From: Corallium rubrum
Lineage: Eukaryota; Cnidaria; Anthozoa; Scleralcyonacea; Coralliidae
Length of the DNA stretch: 64,000 nucleotides
Assembly (NCBI GenBank): GCA_964035015.1
Contig: OZ036016.1
Span: forward strand, 2,366,830-2,430,829
Direction: 5' to 3'
Positions 52,883 to 63,965 of the stretch are shown piece after piece. Position 1 is the first letter of the stretch, and each line of letters starts with the position of its first letter. A program made the translations under genes and the position numbers. The notes beneath the pieces are model-generated. The model did no database searches and was not told the origin of the DNA. It saw nothing but the letters and a program-made list of their open reading frames with translations.

Positions 52883-54393
52883 CAACCTCGTCCCCAGGGC
52901 CATTTGTGGGGGCTGGGCCAAGATGGCGGCCAAAAACAAAATGGCGGGAACAAATGGCCCTGGGGGAGGCTAGCTCAAAATGCGCAGCATATTGCGCATT
53001 TTATTAACTAGAACTCAGTTCTTTACACAGTAACTAGAAATACATGAATGCAACAACCCCTCACCCGCTTTTACATGCTTTTTTGAAACAGCCCCCACCC
53101 ACCCACCCCCTGATTAAAAAAAGCACTCCTGATTATACAGCCAATATAAAAACAAACAAATATAAAAACAAATGATATTAAATCCTTGGGATATTAAATT
53201 ATACAATTTATGGATAGGTCGATAGGATGACAAAACTGATTTAAATCATTTAATGAAAGTTGAACATATCAAAGCAAAACTTAGATTTCATTATTAAATT
53301 CTGGTTGTAAAAAATATATTGTTTTTAAGAGGTTTCAAAAGGGATTATTTCTAGCAAGCCTTCAAATGGCTTCTCTATGCATGTACATTTTGCAAAGGCA
53401 GAATTAAAAGTTGACAGCTCAAAAATTACATTTATAATAGAGTCTGAGATAAAAACAATTCAGTAGAATCGGATTCCAGAAAGAAGTATTAAACAGACAA
53501 CGTTTCAGTCGAAAATTTGGAATCACAGCCAAGAAAACCGACAAAGCCCACGTCCACCACGGTTAATATAAGCGTGATATAAGCCTAAGATAGTGTTTTA
53601 AGTTAGTTTTAGTTGAGCTGACTGATGGTTAATTTGGACGAGCAAAGGGAGAGCACGAAAACGTGAAGCTGCATGTATATTGTTTTAGGACATAAGGACA
53701 ATATACAAATCCCCTACCGTTATAAACTTGAATGATTTTGAGACGACTGAGACACTGAGTGACCAAACACTGCAATTCAGATCGAGGTATTGTTTACCAT
53801 ACGGCGTTTGGTTTCTTCAGGACCTCTGGTTTCGCTTCAACATATATTAAACCGGCTGTTTGTATCCTTTTCTTCGTTGTTCTCTTTTATTATTTAAGTA
53901 GAGCAGGCTCCATTTCGTTAAACGAAAGCAAAATACTGACAGATTTTTAGTTTTCTTGTCGCTAGTCACCAGTGTCCAACTATTCTTACCGCGTGACACC
54001 GTACCAAACATATATATATATATAAATAAATAAATAAACTATTTCCCAGATTTCGGCTCCCTCGCTTTTTCTACACGCGTGTAAAATGGACTCCACGCGT
54101 GTCGAGATTAGCACCCTCACCGGGCTCCGGGCCTTCGGCCCGTCGCCCGGCTCGGGGATTATACCTAATTACACCTAATTATTGCATGGTTTAAAATATA
54201 ATTTCCCGTGCCGTATGCAGGAACAACCGACAAGGTCAAAATACAATTTTTTTAAAAAAATACAAAATCAAACCGTCTGATTTACGCCATAAGCTCTTGA
54301 CCAATCAGAGGCTGAGATAGCCTAGCCTCCACCAGGGCCATTTGTTCCCGCCATCTTGGCCCAGTTCCCTACAAATGGCCCTGGGTACGAGGT
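52883..54393. mobile_element. MITE AACCTCG..CAGGGCC, copy 2, split by a 1.1-kb insertion
   Basis: Left part 52883-53033 (AACCTCGTCCCCAGGGCCAT ... TTTACACAGTAA) and right part 54158-54393 (ATTATACCTAATT ... GGCCCTGGGTACGAGGTT) are contiguous in the 18132-18412 copy. The 1.1 kb between them is therefore a later insertion. Confidence 0.7.
53034..54157. other. unidentified insertion inside MITE copy 2
   Basis: Begins CTAGAAATACATGAATGCAA, ends CACCGGGCTCCGGGCCTTCG + GCCCGTCGCCCGGCTCGGGG. The GC-rich right end can form strong hairpins (GGGCC-TTC-GGCCC). No clear TIR, duplication or ORF with motif. Short (AAAT)n at 54013-54030. Confidence 0.45.
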
Positions 54394-54424
54394 TGCATGG
54401 CCGCCATTTCATTGTTCCTGTGCA

Positions 54425-54720
54425 CCAACATGGCCGCCGTGACGTCAGATGAAAACCAAGAATAGGCAGCATGGACGACGCCATCTTGGATTTGATGACG
54501 TCAATGGTACGTTGCACTTATTGTCCTGAAGCAATGAAATATACATAGTATTAACTCTTTTTCTGTAAATTTAAACAGACACACATCGTTTTCTGATGGG
54601 GTCATATCTAGCTGGTGTATTTCAACTTCAGATCGTCTCTGTACAGAGTTCTCAGTATGAACTCAGATGTATGGATCATTATGTCAGAAAGGTACGCACT
54701 ATGCCGGATTGTATAATATA
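54425..54720. other. repeat debris
   Basis: GCCATCTTGGATTTGATGAC + GTCAATGG and GCCGCCGTGACGTCA words link it to the 48640 and 51400 repeats. No gene. Confidence 0.4.
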
Positions 54721-54920
54721 TAATAAAAGTAGAGTGCTGCGTAGGCAGTGTAGAAACAACAATCGAAATATAGTAAGGTTAGATATACTGCCGAAACAAA
54801 GAACGTAGGAGTCTAACGTTTCGAGCGAAGGCCCTTCGTCAGAGGGAAACGTTAAACTCCTACGTTCTCTGTTTCGGCAGTATATCTAACCTTACTATAT
54901 TTCGATTGTATAATATATAG
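54721..54920. mobile_element. Penelope-like type A fragment, inverted pair
   Basis: AAAAGTAGAGTGCTGCGTAG + GCAGTGTAGAAACAACAATC leads to a minus-strand core (54819-54842: TTTCGAGCGAAGGCCCTTCG + TCAG). It is then mirrored by CGTTAAACTCCTACGTTCTC ... TTACTATATTTCGATTGT. Shows the complete terminal block of the family. Confidence 0.6.
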
Positions 54921-55014
54921 TACTTCAAAAAACGTCCGTATTCTAATTTCTAGACGGGAAATGAAATCGTGATATGTATTTGTTCAACTCCATTATTATA
55001 GAAAAGACTATAAG

Positions 55015-55455
55015 AACCGCGATCAGGTTTAATAAACACAAAAAATTTTTTTAAACTTTTGAGTAGAGGACAAAAAGTTAGTTAATAGGTTCTGTAACAT
55101 TTTTCGGTTTTCTCTTTTCATTCGCGAGATATGCGGCTCTAAACAGCAATTTTCGTGAAAATGTCGCGTATCAACAAGAGTCTGGGACGAGCGTAGTGTG
55201 ACGTAGCTTAAGGGACTTATTAATTAGATCCCTCTCTCTGCGTTTGCTTGGTTTGAGCAACCAAAAACGACACATCTATCCGGCATTTTGCTGTCTTCTC
55301 AATAGCTTTTTAGTACTCCTTCACATGTGAATTCGAACCTCCGTCCCCCGAATCTCGCGAATGAAAAGAGAAAACCGAAAAATGTTAAAGAACCTATTAA
55401 CTAACTTTTTGTCCTCTACTCAAAAGTCAAAAAAAATTTTTTTGTGACATAAGCA
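55015..55455. mobile_element. fold-back, AAAACTTTTGAGTAGAGGAC arms
   Basis: TTGAGTAGAGGACAAAAAGT + TAGTTAATAGGTTCT and AACATTTTTCGGTTTTCTCT + TTTCATTCGCGAGAT are mirrored at 55355-55430. Arms about 100 bp; outer ends (AATAAACACAAAAAAT / ATTTTTTTGTG) also mirror. Confidence 0.75.
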
Positions 55456-55844
55456 CTTTAAATAGTACAGGAGCGCAACTAGAAAATTTCGAGGGCAGCG
55501 GTTGAACGCAAAAAAAGGGCAAAGTCGTTCAGTATTGGGACAATTTAGGATACTAGATATCCCCGTTATGCTTCTTCAAGAACACTCAACAACCATAGAT
55601 AATGGAAGGGGAACTGGATAGGAAACTTGCGAAACCGGAAACCATGTTTGCACATCTTGCTATGGTAATTATACACTTATAAGCAGCTAGTGCACCTAAC
55701 GGTGGTCCCACATGGCCAGGATCAGCTATTGCTGAAATTAAACAGTAGTGTAATATCACTTAAGTTCAGCAGTGTCTGATTTTAGCCATGTGGGACCAAA
55801 AGCAAAAACAAAGAAGCGGGAGACTATTATAAACATAATTATTA
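55456..55844. other. intergenic
   Basis: A short mirror GGTCCCACATGG / CCATGTGGGACC (55700-55790). Nothing else supported. Confidence 0.35.
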
Positions 55845-56155
55845 TAAACCCTCCCAATAATAAACTCGCCGGTAATAAACCCCCGATAATAAACCCCCCA
55901 ATAATAACCCCCCGATAATAAACTCGCCGATAATAAACTCGCCGGTAATAAACCCACAGATAATAAACCCTCCGATAATAAGTCCACCGATAATAAACCC
56001 CCGATAATAAACCCTTCGATAATAAACCCGTCGATAATAACCCCCGATAATAAACCCTTCCATAATAAACCCACCGATAACTAAAACCCCCCCGATAATA
56101 AACCCTCCGATACTAAACTCGCCGATAATAAACTCGCCGATAATAAACCTACCCG
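55845..56155 (+). repeat. 15-bp minisatellite CCGATAATAAACCC
   Basis: About twenty units of CC(C/G)(A/C)CGATAATAAAC with variable C content; period mostly 15 bp, so minus-strand frames stay open as GGFII repeats. Confidence 0.92.
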
Positions 56156-57015
<860 letters not shown>

Positions 57016-57279
57016 TATATATGACCATGCATATAATTAAGTAAATACAATCTTGCTATAGCAGTATATAACCGTTTATATTATGGTGTATGGAACCCCA
57101 GAGAGAAAAGTCAGTTTAGTCTTTCGTTAGTGAGAGGGTTGATTTTCAACTCATTAGTCATGTCCATATTGATAGTCAGTTTTTTTATCCACTAGGCAAT
57201 ACTAACTTGTCCGTACTGTTTTAATTAAATAGCTATGTCCCTTCTTTTCCTTTGACTTTGTGAAGGACTTTATATTAGT

Positions 57280-57348
<69 letters not shown>

Positions 57349-57352
<4 letters not shown>

Positions 57353-57451
57353 AACGTTTAGACTCCTACGTTCTCTGTTTCGGCAGTATATCTAACCTTA
57401 CTATATTTCGATTGTTGTTTCTGCACTGCCTACGCAGCACGCTACTTTTAT

Positions 57452-57454
<3 letters not shown>
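57349..57454 (+). mobile_element. Penelope-like type A tail between two (TA)n tracts
   Basis: GTCTAACGTTTAGACTCCTA + CGTTCTCTGTTTCGGCAG ... TTTCGATTGTTGTTTCTGCA + CTGCCTACGCAGCACGCTAC. (TA)n at 57282-57348 and 57455-57529 touch it directly on both sides. Confidence 0.55.
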
Positions 57455-57531
<77 letters not shown>

Positions 57532-57603
57532 CCATATGTTCTTACAAGCACCAAAGCTATGATAAACTTCAAATATACGACAATTTTTTTAATTGTGGAC
57601 ATG

Positions 57604-57630
57604 TTTCGGCAAAACTTATGCCATCTTCAG
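57604..57630 (-). other. hammerhead-like motif, type C, left arm
   Basis: Minus strand CTGAAGA-T-GGCA-TAAGTTT-TGCC-GAAA: invariant-looking CTGANGA and GAAA flank a 4-bp GGCA/TGCC stem. No convincing stem I, so self-cleavage is not claimed. Confidence 0.45.
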
Positions 57631-58274
57631 TACAGATAAACGGTTAACTAATTTACAAATGGATACAAGAGTAGTAGATGACCCCCCCCATCCAGGGACC
57701 AAAGGGATGCCGCCTCATTAAATATTCAGCGTGACTCACGCATGACTCACGCACCATGACTCACGCATGACTCACGCATGACTCACGCCTGTGACATGTT
57801 TGGGCAAGATTGGAATAATTATAGTATACATGAAGCTATATAAATTGAATAATATGGAGACTTTGAATATTATATTAACCTAAATGATCAAACAGTCTTA
57901 TACACGTTTTGTGGCAATAAATGTTAAGAATTTTAGAGAGTTATCGTTTACTTTGGCGTAGTTTGTAGAGGAACGAAACAGAAATGGATAGAGACACTTT
58001 ATATTTTTTATCTTAAACCTGGTTTGTAGGATTTTAGCGGGGTTTTGAACAGCCTAAAGTGTCTGAATTAGCAGAGATAACGTATAGACTTGAATTAATA
58101 GCATATCATAAATATTAGGACCTAAATATTCAAACAGAGTAAATCATCCTAGAATTATTGCTAACTAAACCCTAGTTTATGAGCTAGGAAATTGTAGGAA
58201 GATAGAATGAGGAATCACGAGAAGTCATGAAAAGAACGATTTTAAATGTCGAAATATAAAGGCAAAGCGATTTA

Positions 58275-58547
58275 TTACTTTGAAAGCGTTGTTAGGTTAA
58301 CTGGAGTACAAACAGAGTAAGTCATCCTAAAATCACTGCTAACTAAACCCTCGTTTATAAGCGAGGAAATCGTAGGAAGATAGAATGAAGAATCAATTCG
58401 AGAAGCCGTAAGAAGAACGATCAATGATTTCATGAGAAAATATGAACGGAATAACTCTTTAAGCTGGTTGCTACGCTTTCTGTTACTAAGTGTGATATTT
58501 GCATATTTATCCTCAGTGCACGTGCAGGAGACAAAAGAGAAACTCAT
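58275..58547 (-). other. 90-codon ORF in left palindrome arm, function unknown
   Basis: MSFSFVSCTCTEDKYANITL...; an identical translation is found in the mirrored arm at 61867-62139. No recognisable domain, no splice or codon-use evidence. Identity between arms is expected from the repeat itself, so coding is unproven. Confidence 0.25.
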
Positions 58548-58724
58548 TAGGGCAATTAAGAGGATTAAGCGCTAGGGCAAGTCTAGGCGAGAAAGTCATT
58601 AGCAACACGCGTACATGTAATATAGAATTTAAAATATTTTATTGAGAAATATATCTTTACACACAAAAAAACAAACAACTCTTGATTATTATTGACTGTT
58701 GTTTCATGTGAATCTTCGTATAAT

Positions 58725-59000
58725 CTTAATCTTAGGACTATAGTCTTAGTCTTAGGACTATAGTCTTAGTCTTAGGACAATATAGTCTTAGTCTTAGGAC
58801 TATAGTCTTAGTCTCAGGACTATATAGTCTTAGTCTTATAATCCCCCCTAAAATAACCCCAAATACCCCCGGGGTACCCCAAACACCCCCGGGATACCCC
58901 AATCACCCCTGGGGTAACCCCAAACACCCCAGGGGTAACCCCCAAACACCCCTGGGGTACCCCCAAACACCCCATAGGGTAACCCCCAAACACCCCAGGG
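58725..59000 (+). repeat. AGTCTTAGGACTAT and CCCCAAACACCCC minisatellites, left arm
   Basis: 58730-58838: (TAGTCTTAGTCTTAGGACTA)n. 58846-59000: 19-21-bp units such as CCCCAAACACCCCTGGGGTA. Mirrored at 61425-61690. Confidence 0.88.
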
Positions 59001-59070
59001 TTTAATTCATTTTAGGGGAGATCTTGAGTTTTTGGAGGATAATAAGGGGCATGAAGAGGTATTAATGCAT

Positions 59071-59255
59071 GGAGCCGGGGGCTCGGAGCCAGGAGCCAAG
59101 AGCTCGGAGCTAGGAGCCAAGGGCTCGGAGCTAGCAGCCAAGGGCTCGGAGCTAGGAGCCAAGGGCTCGGAGCTCGGAGCCAAGGGCTCGGAGCCAGGAG
59201 CCGGGGGCTCGGAGCTAGGAGCCAAGGGTTCGGAGCGAGGAGCCAAGAGCTCGGG
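59071..59255 (+). repeat. 21-bp GGAGCCAAGGGCTCGGAGCTA minisatellite, left arm
   Basis: About eight 21-bp units (GGAGC-CAAGGGCTC-GGAGCTA); being a multiple of three it leaves GAKGSEL-type frames open. Mirrored at 61150-61335. Confidence 0.9.
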
Positions 59256-59577
59256 ATATTAGAATAGGGTGCCTATTTTGGTCTGAGATAGGGTATGGAT
59301 GCCAAAGGGGTAACCCCCAAGCACCCCCGGGGTACCCCCATCACCCCAGGGGTTACCCCCAAACACCCCCAGGATACCCCAATCACACCTGGGGTAACAC
59401 CAAACACCCCTGGGGTACCCCATTCACCCCTGAGGTAACCCCCAAACACCCTCGAGGATGCTCCAAACTCCCACTATCATGTAGTCATTTAGTCATAATC
59501 CTAAGATCATAGTCATAGTCATAATACTAAGAGTATAGTCCTTATCTTCCCATTATCTTCCATTTATCTTTCTTGTC

Positions 59578-60178
59578 TTCCCATTATCTTCCTTATCTTC
59601 CTTCTCCTCCTCCTTCTCCTCCTCCTCCTCCTCCTCCTCCTCCTCCTCTCCTCCTCCTTCTCCTCCTCCTCCTCCTCTTTCTCCTCCTCCTTCTCCTCTT
59701 TCTCCTCCTCGTCCTCTGTCTCCTCCTCCTCCTCCTCCTCCTCTTTCCTCCTCTCCTCCTCCTCCTCCTCCTCCTCCTCTTGCTCCTCCTTCCTCCTCCT
59801 CTTTCTCCTCCTCTCCTCCTCCTTCTCTCCTCCTCCTCCTCTTTCTCCTCCTCCTCCTCTCCTCCTTCTCCTCCTCCTCCTCCTCCTCTTCTCTCTCCTC
59901 CTCCTCTTCTCCTCTTCTCCTCCTCCTCCTCCTCTTCTCCTCCTCCTCCTCTTTCTCCTCTGCTCCTCCTCCTCCTCTTTCCCCTCCTTCTCCTCCTCCT
60001 TCTCCTCCTCCTCCTCCTCTTTCCCCTCCTTCTCCTCCTCCTTCTCCTCCTCCTCCTCCTCTTTCTCCTCCTCCTCCTCTTTCTCCTCCTTCTCCTCCTC
60101 CTCCTCCTCTTTCTCTTCCTCCTCCTCTCTCTCTCTCTCTCTCCTCCTCGTCCTCTGTCTCCTCGTCCTCCTTCTCTT
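59578..60178 (+). repeat. 0.6-kb polypyrimidine (CTC/CTT) tract
   Basis: Almost pure C/T in CCT and TCT triplets. Together with 60258-60838 it forms a homopyrimidine-homopurine inverted pair separated by 80 nt of mixed sequence. Confidence 0.95.
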
Positions 60179-60257
60179 AAATTGTGCTTTTTGATCAACA
60201 TCTCTATTTGACAGTTGGTGTCTAAATGAGGAGAACGCTACCAAAACACACAGTTTA

Positions 60258-60838
60258 AGAGAAGGAGGAGGAGGAGACAGAGGAGTAGGAGGAGAAAGAG
60301 GAGAAAGAGGAGGAGGAAGAGAAAGAGGAGGAGGAGGAGGAGAAGGAGGAGAAAGAGGAGGAGGAGGAGAAAGAGGAGGAGGAGGAGGAGAAGGAGGAGG
60401 AGAAGGAGGGGAAAGAGGAGGAGGAGGAGCAAGAGGAGAAAGAGGAGGAGGAGGAGAAAGAGGAGGAGGAGGAGGAGAAGGAGGAGAAAGAGGAGGAGGA
60501 GGAGAAAGAGGAGGAGGAGAAGGAGGAGGAGAAGGAGGAGAAAGAGGAGGAGGAGGAGAAAGAGGAGGAGGAGGAGGAGAAGGAGGAGGAGAAGGAGGAG
60601 AAAGAGGAGGAGGAGGAGGAGCAAGAGGAGGAGGAGGAGGAGGAGGAGGAGGAGAAGGAGGGGAAAGAGGAGGAGGAGGAGGAGGAGGAGACAGAGGACG
60701 AGGAGGAGAAAGAGGAGAAAGAGGAGGAGAAAGAGGAGGAGGAGGAGGAGAAGGAGAAGAAAGAGGAGGAGGAGGAGAAAGAGGAGGAGGAGAAGGAGGA
60801 GGAGAAGGAAGATAAGGAAGATAATGGGAAGACAAGAA
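60258..60838 (+). repeat. 0.6-kb polypurine (GAG/GAA) tract
   Basis: Mirror-complement of 59578-60178. Long Glu-, Arg- or Leu-rich ORFs on both strands are composition artefacts. Confidence 0.95.
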
Positions 60839-61149
60839 AGATAAATGGAAGATAATGGGAAGATAAGGACTATACTCTTAGTATTATGACTATGACTATG
60901 ATCTTAGGATTATGACTAAATGACTACATGATAGTGGGAGTTTGGAGCATCCTCGAGGGTGTTTGGGGGTTACCTCAGGGGTGAATGGGGTACCCCAGGG
61001 GTGTTTGGTGTTACCCCAGGTGTGATTGGGGTATCCTGGGGGTGTTTGGGGGTAACCCCTGGGGTGATGGGGGTACCCCGGGGGTGCTTGGGGGTTACCC
61101 CTTTGGCATCCATACCCTATCTCAGACCAAAATAGGCACCCTATTCTAA

Positions 61150-61690
61150 TATCCCGAGCTCTTGGCTCCTCGCTCCGAACCCTTGGCTCCTAGCTCCGAG
61201 CCCCCGGCTCCTGGCTCCGAGCCCTTGGCTCCGAGCTCCGAGCCCTTGGCTCCTAGCTCCGAGCCCTTGGCTGCTAGCTCCGAGCCCTTGGCTCCTAGCT
61301 CCGAGCTCTTGGCTCCTGGCTCCGAGCCCCCGGCTCCATGCATTAATACCTCTTCATGCCCCTTATTATCCTCCAAAAACTCATGATCACCGGTACCCCT
61401 AAAATGAATTAATCCCGGGGGTGTTTGGGGGTTACCCTATGGGGTGTTTGGGGGTACCCCAGGGGTGTTTGGGGGTTACCCCTGGGGTGTTTGGGGTTAC
61501 CGCAGGGGTGATTGGGGTATCCCGGGGGTGTTTGGGGGTACCCCGGGGGTATTTGGGGTTATTTTAGGGGGATTATAAGACTAAGACTATATAGTCCTGA
61601 GACTAAGACTATAGTCCTAAGACTAAGACTATATTGTCCTAAGACTAAGACTATAGTCCTAAGACTAAGACTATAGTCCTAAGATTAAGA
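61150..61690 (-). repeat. mirrored minisatellites, right arm
   Basis: Reverse complements of the 59071-59255 and 58725-59000 arrays in reverse order. Small differences (ACCGCAGGGG vs ACCCCAGGGG, and a CATGATCACCGGTACCCC block replacing the left arm's GGAGATCTTG) show the arms have diverged. Confidence 0.88.
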
Positions 61691-61866
61691 TTATACGAAG
61701 ATTCACATGAAACAACAGTCAATAATAATCAAGAGTTGTTTGTTTTTTTGTGTGTAAAGATATATTTCTCAATAAAATATTTTAAATTCTATATTACATG
61801 TACGCGTGTTGCTAATGACTTTCTCGCCTAGACTTGCCCTAGCGCTTAATCCTCTTAATTGCCCTA

Positions 61867-62139
61867 ATGAGTTTCTCTTTTGTCTCCTGCACGTGCACTG
61901 AGGATAAATATGCAAATATCACACTTAGTAACAGAAAGCGTAGCAACCAGCTTAAAGAGTTATTCCGTTCATATTTTCTCATGAAATCATTGATCGTTCT
62001 TCTTACGGCTTCTCGAATTGATTCTTCATTCTATCTTCCTACGATTTCCTCGCTTATAAACGAGGGTTTAGTTAGCAGTGATTTTAGGATGACTTACTCT
62101 GTTTGTACTCCAGTTAACCTAACAACGCTTTCAAAGTAA
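61867..62139 (+). other. 90-codon ORF in right palindrome arm
   Basis: Mirror of 58275-58547, identical translation. Same reservations. Confidence 0.25.
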
Positions 62140-62752
62140 TAAATCGCTTTGCCTTTATATTTCGACATTTAAAATCGTTCTTTTCATGACTTCTCGTGAT
62201 TCCTCATTCTATCTTCCTACAATTTCCTAGCTCATAAACTAGGGTTTAGTTAGCAATAATTCTAGGATGATTTACTCTGTTTGAATATTTAGGTCCTAAT
62301 ATTTATGATATGCTATTAATTCAAGTCTATACGTTATCTCTGCTAATTCAGACACTTTAGGCTGTTCAAAACCCCGCTAAAATCCTACAAACCAGGTTTA
62401 AGATAAAAAATATAAAGTGTCTCTATCCATTTCTGTTTCGTTCCTCTACAAACTACGCCAAAGTAAACGATAACTCTCTAAAATTCTTAACATTTATTGC
62501 CACAAAACGTGTATAAGACTGTTTGATCATTTAGGTTAATATAATATTCAAAGTCTCCATATTATTCAATTTATATAGCTTCATGTATACTATAATTATT
62601 CCAATCTTGCCCAATCATATCACAGGCGTGAGTCATGCGTGAGTCATGGTGCGTGAGTCATGCGTGAGTCATGCGTGAGTCACGCTGAATATTTAATGAG
62701 GCGGCATCCCTTTGGTCCCTGGATGGGGGGGGTCATCTACTTACAAGTGTCT

Positions 62753-62923
62753 TTATATATACAGTGAATAAAGGATTATAAAATTCAAATTCAAGCTTAA
62801 ACTCAAAATTACAACGGGCAAAATTTGCCCGTAATAATTGTAATTTGCCCGTTGTAATTTTTAATTTAAGTTTGAATTTGAATTTTATAATCCTTTATTC
62901 ACTGTATATATAAAGACACTTGT
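62753..62923. mobile_element. fold-back MITE inserted in the right arm only
   Basis: ACAAGTGTCTTTATATATAC ... GTATATATAAAGACACTTGT with AAAGGATTATAAAATTCAAA and mirror; centre GGGCAAAATTTGCCC. Absent from the left arm, so it came after the inverted duplication. Confidence 0.82.
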
Positions 62924-62957
62924 ATCCATTTGTAAATTAGTTAACCGTTTATCTGTA

Positions 62958-62984
62958 CTGAAGATGGCATACGTTTTGCCGAAA
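62958..62984 (+). other. hammerhead-like motif, type C, right arm
   Basis: CTGAAGA-T-GGCA-TACGTTT-TGCC-GAAA; mirror of 57604-57630 with one loop difference. Both copies point outward toward (TA)n. Confidence 0.45.
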
Positions 62985-63026
62985 CATGTCTACAATTAAA
63001 AAATTGTCGTATATTTGAAGTTTATC

Positions 63027-63073
<47 letters not shown>

Positions 63074-63079
63074 TTTATT

Positions 63080-63150
63080 TAAAAAAAAATGAGCGTTGCT
63101 ACTCCGAGTTTCACGCATTAAGCGATCATCAGGCAACTGAAAAAAGTTTC
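63080..63150 (-). mobile_element. hammerhead-like motif, type D, beside (TA)n
   Basis: Minus strand CTGATGA-T-CGC-TTAAT-GCG-T-GAAA (63109-63132), then CTCGGAGTAGCAACGCTC and (T)n toward the (TA)n at 63034-63070. Core resembles A-C but with a 3-bp stem. Confidence 0.42.
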
Positions 63151-63368
63151 ACTTTAGTATCTGTTTATATTGCGTGGCACGCGTGAGATCGCGGCACACG
63201 TGACATCACCGCACGCGCGAAGTTCGAAAGAATGTTCCCGGATGTGAATCTCTGTTCCTAGAGTGGCGGGCGTTCCTAGCATAAAATTTATTTTCATGCC
63301 GGCATTTTGAAATTAGCTCCGATCGTTTGTTGAGCAAGTTCGCCTTGTTAGCTTTCAGAATAACCAGC

Positions 63369-63439
<71 letters not shown>

Positions 63440-63741
63440 CATATGCAGGAAAGCTCCATTCACAAATTGGCCCACTGGATAATAATGCATAGATATAGTG
63501 GATCATCATTTTCGAGTGTTCTAATTGATGTTACATAAACACTTACGCAAACTGATCTAAATTGAGGCTCAATTTTTACTGCACTCAAAAAGAATAAACA
63601 AGTTTACACATATAATATTGTGTTTTGTACATGTGTATCTTTACGGCTAAGTGGCCAAAACTCTATATCACAACAACAACAACAACGTAATAATAATAAC
63701 AAATAATGCAGTATAATATATGTATGTATGTAATGTGTGTG

Positions 63742-63747
<6 letters not shown>
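63151..63747. other. intergenic with microsatellites
   Basis: (TA)n 63372-63435; (AAC)n 63667-63684; (ATGT)n 63718-63745. No gene. Confidence 0.6.
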
Positions 63748-63810
<63 letters not shown>

Positions 63811-63855
63811 TTAGTAAAACATTTTAAGTATATATATATAATATTTTAAGTATGT

Positions 63856-63965
63856 AATAGATAAATCCCGAGAACGAGGGATTTATGCTATATAAAGACC
63901 CGAGGACGCGAAGCGTCCGAGGGCTTTATATCGTATAAATCCCGACGTTCAAGGGATTTATCTGA
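63856..63965. mobile_element. fold-back MITE with nested palindromes
   Basis: AGATAAATCCCGAGAACGAG + GGATTTAT and mirrored ATAAATCCCGACGTTCAAGG + GATTTATCT. Inside are TATAAAGACCCGAGGACGCG / AAGCGTCCGAGGGCTTTATA. Confidence 0.7.

Larger units (their letters stand above)
57559..63028. repeat. 5.5-kb imperfect palindrome (giant inverted repeat)
   Basis: The sequence from 57559 inward is the reverse complement of the sequence from 63028 inward, arms about 2.6 kb around a unique 75-nt centre (about 60180-60257). Arms match nearly base for base, with scattered substitutions (GACATGTTTGGG vs GATATGATTGGG), changes in GACTCACGCAT copy number and one 170-bp insertion in the right arm only. Both outer ends abut (TA)n. 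In order inward: hammerhead-like motif, GACTCACGCAT repeats and a 90-codon ORF of unknown meaning, then AGTCTTAGGACTAT repeats and CCCCAAACACCCC(G) repeats. Last come GGAGCCAAGGGCTC repeats and the polypyrimidine/polypurine centre. Confidence 0.9.

Noticed and set aside
53034..54157. Helitron
   Set aside because: It has a GC hairpin near one end but lacks the TC start and CTRR end and the A/T insertion context.
57366..57639. YIYIYI-repeat ORFs
   Set aside because: Translation of (TA)n.
59564..60835. Long Pro-rich, Leu-rich, Glu-rich and Arg-rich ORFs on both strands
   Set aside because: Composition artefacts of the polypyrimidine/polypurine centre.
59007..61386. GAKGSEL / APSSEPL repeat proteins
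   Set aside because: A 21-bp minisatellite (multiple of three) read in frame; mirrored in the other arm.
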